Source: Oligoflexia bacterium (GTDB lineage Bacteria; Bdellovibrionota; Bdellovibrionia; Bdellovibrionales; UBA1609). From it: a stretch of 5,200 nt of DNA. The stretch covers positions 1 to 5,200 of the forward strand of contig JAPPIY010000180.1 in NCBI GenBank assembly GCA_026914095.1, given 5' to 3'. The notes beneath the pieces were generated by a model. The model made no database searches. It was not told the origin of the DNA and saw only the letters and a list, made by a program, of their open reading frames with translations. This document shows, in pieces, positions 1 through 5,200 of the stretch (position 1 is the stretch's first letter; each line of letters begins with the position of its first letter). The position numbers were made by a program, and so were the translations under genes.

Positions 1-1136
1 CCGATAATACCTCCCAAAAAAACCATCAGCAAAGGCTCTATCATTTTAATTAAACCAGATATTAAATTATTCAAAATATCTTCATAATACACAGTCAGCT
101 TTTCAAAGCTTTTCTCCATTTTACCGCTCTCCTCGCCGATCCTAACCATTTGAGACACTAAAGGAGGAAAAGCCTGACTCGCCGCTAAACCTTTGGAGAA
201 CCCCTTGCCTTCAGTAACATACTCTTTTGCCGCTTTTATACCTTTTTGGATGTTAGCATGATCGGTGATATTATAGGACACATCCAAAGCCTCTAAAAAA
301 TTCACTCCCGCTTTCAGCAAAGAATGAAAGCTCCTAAAAAAACGAACCATAGCCGCTTGATACTGTATTTTTCCAAATAGAGGAAGAGCGCGAATAAGAG
401 ATCGAACCTGCTGTCTCCCAGTTGAAGTTTGTGAATATTTATACATAAATAAAGGTATCCCTAAAAATGCGGCAATCAATGGCAGAGGGTTGTTTCTCAT
501 CAAATCACTCAAAGACACAAGAGCTTGTGTCAATGTGGGAAGGCCTTTATCGCCATACATATTAGCAAACCGCGGCACAATGAATACTATCAAACCTGTA
601 ATAATTAATAGGGAAATTGCCAAAACAACAACGGGATACATCATAGCGGATTTGACTCGCGATTTAATCTGCTCCGCTTTTTCCATATAATCCGCTAAAT
701 CTTTCAACACCTGATCTAAAAGGCCTGTCTCCTCCGCGCAAACAACCATATTGACATAAAAATCATCAAAAACATCCGGCCTCATTTTTAAACATTTTGA
801 TAAGCTTCTTCCCGCCTCCAACTGTTTTATAATTCCATTTAAGACATCTTTAAACACAATAGAAGAGCTGGTTTCAATACACATTTCAAGCGCTTGAATC
901 AGTGAAACTCCCGCATCTAAAAGAAAAGAAAGCTGTCTTGTGAAAAAGAAAATAACAGTCTTTTTTACCTTTTTGCTCCCAAAAGAAAAAGGAACAATTG
1001 TTTTTTCTTCTATGGAAATAACATCAACTCTTTTGAGCTTTAACTGGAGCCGGGCTTTTTTTATGTCTTCAGCTTTAACTTGTCCGCTAAACGCTTTCCC
1101 ATTTTTTTCTATTGCGTTGTATATAAAAGTCGGCAT
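1..1136 (-). CDS. pilC: Type IV pilus inner-membrane platform protein PilC (GspF family), C-terminus off the window
   Basis: PilC is the polytopic platform of the type IV pilus machine; the PilB and PilT motors dock on its cytoplasmic side to add or remove pilins. I translated the minus strand from the ATG at 1134-1136 and read 378 uninterrupted codons to the window edge. The protein starts MPTFIYNAIEKNGKAFSGQV, the usual short N-terminal motif of the family. A first T2SF domain (about residues 60-188) contains TRQLSFLLDAGVSLIQALE and AEETGLL, and ends in a hydrophobic segment after MMYP (about 166-188). A second hydrophobic segment lies near 216-233. A second T2SF domain starts near 263, with FFRSFHSLLKAGVNFLEALD and the hallmark RIGEESGKMEKSFEKL (332-347). 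The third membrane segment (from about 366) is cut by the edge. Family members are about 400 residues, so roughly 25 are missing. An AAGGA at 1143-1147 sits 6 nt before the ATG. It follows pilT by 14 bp. Identity as PilC rather than GspF rests on the pilT neighbour. Confidence 0.93.
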   Translation of the reverse strand, partial: MPTFIYNAIEKNGKAFSGQVKAEDIKKARLQLKLKRVDVISIEEKTIVPFSFGSKKVKKTVIFFFTRQLSFLLDAGVSLIQALEMCIETSSSIVFKDVLNGIIKQLEAGRSLSKCLKMRPDVFDDFYVNMVVCAEETGLLDQVLKDLADYMEKAEQIKSRVKSAMMYPVVVLAISLLIITGLIVFIVPRFANMYGDKGLPTLTQALVSLSDLMRNNPLPLIAAFLGIPLFMYKYSQTSTGRQQVRSLIRALPLFGKIQYQAAMVRFFRSFHSLLKAGVNFLEALDVSYNITDHANIQKGIKAAKEYVTEGKGFSKGLAASQAFPPLVSQMVRIGEESGKMEKSFEKLTVYYEDILNNLISGLIKMIEPLLMVFLGGII

Positions 1137-1142
1137 ACAAAA

Positions 1143-1147
1143 TCCTT
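1143..1147 (-). promoter_or_regulatory. Ribosome binding site of pilC
   Basis: On the minus strand the sequence AAGGA, preceded by an A-run, lies 6 nt before the pilC ATG. It falls within the 14-bp gap after the pilT stop codon. It supports the chosen pilC start and translation from a pilT-pilC message. Confidence 0.7.
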
Positions 1148-1150
1148 TTT

Positions 1151-2221
1151 TTAACCAGCCAGTTTTTTCTTTTTCAAAAGCTGGTAAAGCTCTTCTTTTT
1201 CGGAACTGACATTAAAAGCGTCTTTAGCCTCAACAACGCCCTCTTCAATCAATTTCAACAGGCTTTGATTCATGGTGCACATTCCTTCATTAAAATTAGT
1301 TTGTATCACTGAGTAAATTTGAAAAATTTTATTTTCTCTAATCAAATTTCTAATAGCGGCGTTGGCAAACAAAATTTCTGTAGCCACTCTTCGGCCTCCT
1401 GTTTTCGTTTTCAAAAGCCTTTGAGAAATAACAGCCTGCAAAACTGTGCTCAATTGATTGCATATAATATCCCTTTCACTTGCTGGAAAAGAGCTGACAA
1501 TTCTATCTACTGTTTTTCCAGCTGAGTTTGTGTGCAAAGTAGAAAAAACCAAGTGTCCTGTTTCAGCTAATTTTAAAGCCAGCTCTATGGTTTCAGGGTC
1601 TCTCATCTCACCAACCAGGCAAATGTCAGGATCTGCTCTCAAAGCATTTTTCATTCCATCAGTAAAGGAATGGCAGTCAGCGCCTATCTCTCTTTGATTC
1701 ACAATACATTTTTTATGAGAATGAACAATCTCTATAGGATCCTCTAAGGTTAAAATATGCCCCCGCCGAGTTTCATTGATAGCGTCAATAATAGCCGCTA
1801 ATGTCGTGCTTTTGCCGGAACCCGTTGGACCTGTAATCAAAACTAAACCAAAAGGATAATAAATGGCATTTTCAATCGCGGAGGGGAGATCTAGACCTTG
1901 AATCTCAGGGGGTTCAGAATGAAGTGTTCTAAAAGCTCCTGAAACAGCCGCATTTTGATAAAATAAGGTTCCCCTAAAGCGCGTGAGTCCTTTAACAAAA
2001 AAACTAAAATCCAAATGCTTTTCATTTTCAAATCTAGCCTTTTGCTCATCAGAGATTAAAGAATAACACATGTTCTTTGTATCTTCTGAAACTAAAGGCT
2101 TTGTATCTAATTTAAACAGCTCACCGTCAATGCGGAGAACTGGCGGACTCCCTACTGTAATATGCACATCAGAAGCCTTCTTGTTGCAAGACAGCTTTAA
2201 CACTTCTAATAAAGAAACCAT
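1151..2221 (-). CDS. pilT: Type IV pilus retraction ATPase PilT
   Basis: PilT is the hexameric cytoplasmic ATPase that powers pilus disassembly and retraction. The 356-residue product matches the usual family length (about 345-370). The N-terminal PAS-like part has KKASDVHITVGSPPVLRIDG (14-33), the typical PilT opening. The ATPase core has Walker A GPTGSGKSTT (131-140), Asp box TLEDPIE (158-164), Walker B ADPDICLVGEMRDPET (196-211, with Glu205), and His box TGHLVFSTLHTNSA (221-234). The C-terminal part has AIRNLIRENKIFQI (289-302), close to the AIRNLIRE motif known to be needed for retraction. It then has the GM.TMNQSL motif near 313-321. There is no tetracysteine zinc motif, which separates it from PilB. 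The tail ends in a short lysine cluster (350-353). It lies 17 bp after pilB and 14 bp before pilC, indicating co-transcription. PilU is an alternative paralogue, but the AIRNLIRE motif favours PilT. Confidence 0.96.
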   Translation of the reverse strand: MVSLLEVLKLSCNKKASDVHITVGSPPVLRIDGELFKLDTKPLVSEDTKNMCYSLISDEQKARFENEKHLDFSFFVKGLTRFRGTLFYQNAAVSGAFRTLHSEPPEIQGLDLPSAIENAIYYPFGLVLITGPTGSGKSTTLAAIIDAINETRRGHILTLEDPIEIVHSHKKCIVNQREIGADCHSFTDGMKNALRADPDICLVGEMRDPETIELALKLAETGHLVFSTLHTNSAGKTVDRIVSSFPASERDIICNQLSTVLQAVISQRLLKTKTGGRRVATEILFANAAIRNLIRENKIFQIYSVIQTNFNEGMCTMNQSLLKLIEEGVVEAKDAFNVSSEKEELYQLLKKKKLAG

Positions 2222-2224
2222 AAA

Positions 2225-2235
2225 TCCTCTCTCTT
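2225..2235 (-). promoter_or_regulatory. Ribosome binding site of pilT
   Basis: A purine run AAGAGAGAGGA on the minus strand ends 3 nt before the pilT ATG, inside the 17-bp pilB-pilT gap. The spacing from AGGA is short, but the upstream GAGAG can also pair with 16S rRNA. The protein N-terminus matches the family from this ATG, so the start is well supported. Confidence 0.65.
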
Positions 2236-2238
2236 AAA

Positions 2239-4032
2239 TTATATATCAGCCACTGTGGTTCTAATGACTTCTTCAACAGTGGTGACGCCTTCCTTTAATT
2301 TTTCTAAAGCAGACAGCCTTAAACTAACCAAACCATCTTTTTCTATAGATATCCTTTTTAATTTAAGAGGGGTTAACTTATCAAAAATACCCACCTTAAT
2401 AGATTTTGTGATTTCCATCATTTCATAAACCGCGACCCGCCCCTTGTAGCCCAAACTGTTGCAATTACTGCAACCATCCTGATTTCTTTGAAAAACTTTA
2501 TTCTGATACTGTTCCAAATCTTCCTGAAGGACGCCTATTTCTGTTAAAGATTTTACATACACATCATTAGCTGGAATTCGGCAATACTGACAGAGCCGTC
2601 TTAATAACCTCTGAGCAATGATAAGAGAGGTGTTGTCCGCCACATCATAAGAAGGGATTCCCATAGACAGCAGGCGCGTTACAGTAGAGGCTGTGTCATT
2701 AGTGTGCAAGGTGCTTAAAACCAAATGTCCCGTTGAAGAGGCCTTAAAAGCAATTTCAGCTGTCTCAAAATCTCTAATCTCACCAACCAGAACCACATCA
2801 GGATCTTGTCTCAAAAAGGCTCTTAAAGCTGAGGCAAAATTCAACCCCGCTTTTGGATTCATTTGAACTTGATTGATGCCGTGAATACGAAACTCCACAG
2901 GATCTTCCGCCGTGCAAATATTGGTGTCTGGAGTGTTCAGTGTTGTCAATCCCGAATAAATAGTGGTTGTTTTTCCAGACCCTGTTGGGCCTGTCATCAA
3001 AATAAGGCCTTGAGGGGAAGACAAATGTCTTTGAAAAACCCGCAACTGAAAATCCACCATTCCCAGCTTTCTCATATCCACTTCTAAGGCGGAATTATCT
3101 AAAATCCTTAAAACCACTTTCTCCCCATTGACAGTTGGGGTGGAGTTAACGCGCATATTAAGCTCCTGCCCTCCTAGTAAAATTTTCAACCTGGCATCTT
3201 GAGGCTTTCTCTTTTCACTGATATCCATTCCGCTCATCACTTTAATACGAGACACGACAACACTGGCCATATCTTTAGATAAGGAATGCTTTTCATAAAG
3301 AGCTCCATCGATCCGATAGCGAATGCGAAAGTTTTTTTCATAGGTTTCCACATGAATATCTGAAGATTTTAAGCGAATGGCGTCTGAAAACATCAAATTC
3401 ACAAAACCGATCACAGGATCTTTTTGATTAGTTTCAACCTCTTTATCTAAATTGATCGCTAATTCATCTTCAAAGCCCGCTAGGTCTAAAGACATATCAA
3501 AAACCAAATTATCTATAACATTCTGACTGTCAAAAAACTTATTAAAGGCATCTTTAATAGCTGTTCGGGTAGAAACAACAGGCTGTATTTTAAGGCCTGT
3601 AATTAAAGACAGATTATCTTTTAAGTTTATATCTGAAGGGTCAGCAAAAACAACAACCAAGGTGTTATCAATTTTCACTAAAGGAAGAATGAGGTTTTTT
3701 CTGCAAATTTTTTGAGGGACTAAATTTAACACTTCTTCAGTTATTTTATATTCATTTAAATTTTTAATAATTTCTAAACCATATTCTTCACCAAATAGGC
3801 TGGCTATCTCCATTTCAGTTATATGGCCCTTTTCTAATAAAGCTTGTATGGTTTCTGATTGATTGAGTCCCTTATTCTTTTTGAGATTATCAATAATTTT
3901 ATTACTAAATGAAGAGCGCTCGGCCAGCTCAGATTTTTTATCTTTGACAATAGCCAAATCTTTTGAAAAGGCGTTTTTCTTTTCCTTGCCAACAGGATTA
4001 ACAGAAGAATACTTTTTAGCGGGATCACCCAT
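2239..4032 (-). CDS. pilB: Type IV pilus assembly (extension) ATPase PilB
   Basis: PilB is the hexameric cytoplasmic GspE/PilB-family ATPase that drives pilin addition through PilC. The product is 597 residues, slightly above the usual 560-580. The first ~45 residues are charged and Lys/Ser-rich. A divergent T2SSE N-terminal domain covers about 60-170 (LILPLVKIDNTLVVVFADPSD at 114-134 is typical). SSDIHVE (223-229) and RYRIDG (238-243) mark the N2 domain. The core has Walker A GPTGSGKTTT (348-357), Asp box TAEDPVEF (374-381), Walker B QDPDVVLVGEIRD (409-421, with Glu418), and His box TGHLVLSTLHTND (434-446). A zinc-type tetracysteine follows: C481-x2-C484 and C521-x2-C524. This motif and FASALRAFLRQDPD identify an assembly ATPase rather than PilT. 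The ATG at 4030-4032 has no clear Shine-Dalgarno sequence, but there is no other Met until residue 74. It is the first pil gene after a 100-bp gap. GspE of a type II secretion system is less likely because pilT follows. Confidence 0.95.
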   Translation of the reverse strand: MGDPAKKYSSVNPVGKEKKNAFSKDLAIVKDKKSELAERSSFSNKIIDNLKKNKGLNQSETIQALLEKGHITEMEIASLFGEEYGLEIIKNLNEYKITEEVLNLVPQKICRKNLILPLVKIDNTLVVVFADPSDINLKDNLSLITGLKIQPVVSTRTAIKDAFNKFFDSQNVIDNLVFDMSLDLAGFEDELAINLDKEVETNQKDPVIGFVNLMFSDAIRLKSSDIHVETYEKNFRIRYRIDGALYEKHSLSKDMASVVVSRIKVMSGMDISEKRKPQDARLKILLGGQELNMRVNSTPTVNGEKVVLRILDNSALEVDMRKLGMVDFQLRVFQRHLSSPQGLILMTGPTGSGKTTTIYSGLTTLNTPDTNICTAEDPVEFRIHGINQVQMNPKAGLNFASALRAFLRQDPDVVLVGEIRDFETAEIAFKASSTGHLVLSTLHTNDTASTVTRLLSMGIPSYDVADNTSLIIAQRLLRRLCQYCRIPANDVYVKSLTEIGVLQEDLEQYQNKVFQRNQDGCSNCNSLGYKGRVAVYEMMEITKSIKVGIFDKLTPLKLKRISIEKDGLVSLRLSALEKLKEGVTTVEEVIRTTVADI

Positions 4033-4132
4033 ATTAAAAGTATCGGAAAAAAAAAATATAAACTTAATTTTTTTGCTGTTTCTCTAAAAATAATTTGAAT
4101 AATTTACTAAAACAGGACAATCTTTCAGAAAT
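4033..4132 (-). promoter_or_regulatory. ribF-pilB intergenic region with T10 tract and possible pilB promoter
   Basis: This 100-bp, very AT-rich gap lies between the ribF stop and the pilB start. On the minus strand TATATT (4055-4060) is a fair -10 match and runs straight into a T10 homopolymer (4047-4056). The best -35 at normal spacing (GAAACA) is poor. A second weak pair is TTGTCC (4115-4120) with TCAAAT, 16 nt apart. No GC-rich stem followed by T's is present, so I see no terminator for ribF, and readthrough from ribF into pilB is possible. No Shine-Dalgarno sequence precedes the pilB ATG. The promoter call is inference from weak matches; the gap and the homopolymer are seen directly. Confidence 0.3.
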
Positions 4133-5047
4133 TCACCCAAAAGCAACTTGAATATCTTGTCTAATTTGCTCTTTTAGGTCTGAAAGTTTAGAAAAAGCCC
4201 GCTCTTTTCTTATAAAATCTCCCAATTCCACCGTTAATATCTGATCGTACAGATTCCTATTGAAAGAGGGAATATGGACTTCTACAAAGGTTTGTGAGCC
4301 ATTGAAGCTGGGGCGGCAACCAATATTGACAATGGCTGGATAGCCGTCTTTTTGAATTTGAGCCCTCCCTGAATAAACTCCTAAGGGCGGCAATTCTTTT
4401 TTTTCAGGCTTTAAATTCGCGGTGGGAAAGCCCAGTTTTCTTCCCCTTCCGTCCCCTCTCAGCACCTGAGATTGAATAGAAAAAGCTCGTCCCAACAGAG
4501 CTTTCACTTCTTTCATATCCGCTAAAGACAAATGTTTTCTGATTCTTGAGCTAGAGATCGGTTTTCCTTGATATAAACAAGGCTTCAGTTGCTCTACTGA
4601 AAAACCAAGCTCTTTCCCATAAGACTGTAAAACAGAAAAATTCCCCTCTTTTTGATAAGAAAAAGAAAAATCATAACCTACAATAATATGCAAAGGGTCA
4701 AAATGAGGAACAAGAACAGACTGAATAAACTCTTTAGCGCTCAATTTTGCAAAATGGCTGTCAAAAGGCAGGATACATAAAAAATCTAAGTTAAAGCTCT
4801 TCAACAGCTTGCCTAATTCCTGAATTGTAAAAAGCCTTTTAAAAGCTTTTTCCCCCTGTAAAACTTGAAAGGGCAAGGGATCAAATAAACACAAGCAAGA
4901 AGAGGCTTGTTTTTTTTTAGAAATTTCTACGAGTTTTTTTATTAAAACCTGATGTCCTAAATGAATCCCATCAAAACCGCCAAGACTCAACACCAAGCTT
5001 TTAGGACTTGAGCTGGCTCGTCTGAGATCAATAAATTTGGTTTCCAT
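4133..5047 (-). CDS. ribF: Bifunctional riboflavin kinase / FMN adenylyltransferase (FAD synthetase) RibF
   Basis: RibF phosphorylates riboflavin to FMN and adenylates FMN to FAD in the cytoplasm. The product is 304 residues, normal for the family (about 300-315). The N-terminal adenylyltransferase domain has LGGFDGIHLGH (22-32), the HxGH-type nucleotide-binding motif, then IIVGYDFSFSYQKEGN (121-136) and ISSSRIRKHL (164-173), the counterpart of the ISSTxIR motif. The C-terminal kinase domain begins around LLGRAFS (184-190). It has GDGRGRKLGFPTANL (198-212, with the conserved PTAN), GVYSG (223-227), IVNIGCRPSFNG (239-250), and FVEVHIPSFNRNLYDQ (254-269), where Glu256 matches the expected catalytic Glu. 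It ends LKEQIRQDIQVAF as usual. The ATG at 5045-5047 is the first after an in-frame stop at 5066-5068. A weak GGA lies 9 nt upstream. The A9 run encoding Lys45-47 is a potential slippage site. pilB follows by 100 bp on the same strand. Confidence 0.95.
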   Translation of the reverse strand: METKFIDLRRASSSPKSLVLSLGGFDGIHLGHQVLIKKLVEISKKKQASSCLCLFDPLPFQVLQGEKAFKRLFTIQELGKLLKSFNLDFLCILPFDSHFAKLSAKEFIQSVLVPHFDPLHIIVGYDFSFSYQKEGNFSVLQSYGKELGFSVEQLKPCLYQGKPISSSRIRKHLSLADMKEVKALLGRAFSIQSQVLRGDGRGRKLGFPTANLKPEKKELPPLGVYSGRAQIQKDGYPAIVNIGCRPSFNGSQTFVEVHIPSFNRNLYDQILTVELGDFIRKERAFSKLSDLKEQIRQDIQVAFG

Positions 5048-5200
5048 GCTGATTTTTCCGTAACTTTAACCCATCCTGTTGGGGTTTTTGGACTCTTTTT
5101 TTCAAAGACGGACAGATAACCGTCCCTGAAAAAGCCTTAACCATTTAATTTTTACCTATAAAAATATTTGACAATGTAAAAAAGTTGTGTCCGCCAGTAT
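5048..5200. other. Non-coding region upstream of ribF
   Basis: This 153-bp stretch runs to the window edge. On the minus strand all three frames meet stops between about 5146 and 5158, so an upstream co-directional gene could end there, but none can be recognised from so few codons. It contains the stem-loop described separately. It has no riboflavin (FMN) riboswitch: the conserved RFN-element blocks are not visible. It holds scattered -35-like hexamers (TTGTCA and TTTACA on minus at 5169-5180, TTGACA on plus at 5168-5173), but none has a good -10 at normal spacing. A two-codon ORF, ATG GGT TAA, lies at 5066-5074 on minus, in frame with ribF. Confidence 0.5.
5098..5133 (-). other. Stem-loop in the ribF leader / upstream intergenic region
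   Basis: Arms 5098-5111 and 5120-5133 form a 14-bp stem around an 8-nt loop (5112-5119). In minus-strand RNA every position pairs, with two adjacent G-U wobbles (5105/5126 and 5106/5125). In plus-strand RNA the same two positions become A-C mismatches. The structure therefore suits RNA transcribed toward ribF. It begins about 50 nt before the ribF start codon. It is followed on the minus strand by A's rather than T's, so it is not a standard intrinsic terminator. It could be a leader structure of ribF or the 3' end of an upstream message. The pairing is seen directly; the function is unknown. Confidence 0.5.

Noticed and set aside
490..690. Plus-strand ORF of 66 codons inside pilC
   Set aside because: It is antisense to the PilC reading frame, which is continuous and well conserved here.
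940..1209. Plus-strand ORF of 89 codons across the pilC-pilT junction
   Set aside because: It is antisense to two genes with clear family motifs, and its translation is low-complexity and Phe-rich, as expected from the complement of Lys-rich coding sequence.
1319..1697. Two overlapping plus-strand ORFs inside pilT
   Set aside because: Both are antisense to the conserved PilT ATPase core, overlap each other, and show no recognisable domain.
1151..4032. pilT as a recent duplicate of pilB
   Set aside because: The shared Walker and His-box sequences reflect the ancient common family; flanking domains, the zinc motif and length differ as in all PilB/PilT pairs.
3834..4087. Plus-strand ORF (3863-4087) and out-of-frame minus ORF (3834-4028) over the pilB start
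   Set aside because: They are shadows of the Lys-rich PilB N-terminus; composition is hydrophobic and biased, and neither has a supported start.
5098..5133. Intrinsic terminator
   Set aside because: The stem is adequate, but the minus strand continues with A's rather than a T-tract, and in the plus direction the stem has two A-C mismatches and is followed by GCC.
5146..5180. Sigma-70 promoter for ribF
   Set aside because: TTGTCA and TTTACA resemble -35 boxes, but at 16-18 nt spacing the downstream hexamers match TATAAT poorly; TATAGG is only 14 nt from TTTACA.
5048..5200. FMN riboswitch upstream of ribF
   Set aside because: Expected for a flavin gene, but the conserved RFN-element segments are absent and the region is mostly AT-rich with a single simple hairpin.

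Overview
The window is AT-rich and carries four genes, all on the minus strand. In transcription order (high to low coordinates) they are ribF (bifunctional riboflavin kinase/FAD synthetase), pilB (type IV pilus extension ATPase), pilT (pilus retraction ATPase), and the 5' part of pilC (inner-membrane platform protein, running off the left edge). I see no tRNA, rRNA, CRISPR array, insertion sequence or convincing foreign DNA.

Layout: 1-1136 is pilC, missing roughly its last 25 residues. 1151-2221 is pilT, 2239-4032 is pilB and 4133-5047 is ribF. The pil genes are tightly packed, with 17 bp between pilB and pilT and 14 bp between pilT and pilC, so they very probably form one transcript. A 100-bp AT-rich gap holding a T10 tract (minus strand) separates ribF from pilB. 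A 153-bp non-coding stretch upstream of ribF holds a 14-bp stem-loop whose pairing is intact only in minus-strand RNA.

How the genes work together: PilB hydrolyses ATP under the PilC platform to drive pilin polymerisation, and PilT drives depolymerisation, which gives twitching motility, adhesion and often DNA uptake. No pilin, prepilin peptidase, secretin or pilMNOP gene lies in the window, so the rest of the system must be elsewhere. RibF makes FMN and FAD and is a housekeeping neighbour with no obvious functional link to pili.

Organism: a bacterium with a low-GC genome and type IV pili that include a dedicated retraction ATPase. The weak or absent Shine-Dalgarno sequences before ribF and pilB argue mildly against a typical Firmicute. 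An AT-rich Gram-negative lineage (for example Elusimicrobiota-like) is a guess from general style, not something the sequence proves.

Nothing here is clearly a new system. The points most worth a second look are regulatory: the stem-loop in the ribF leader, and the T10 tract beside the possible promoter of pilB, which has no visible ribosome binding site.
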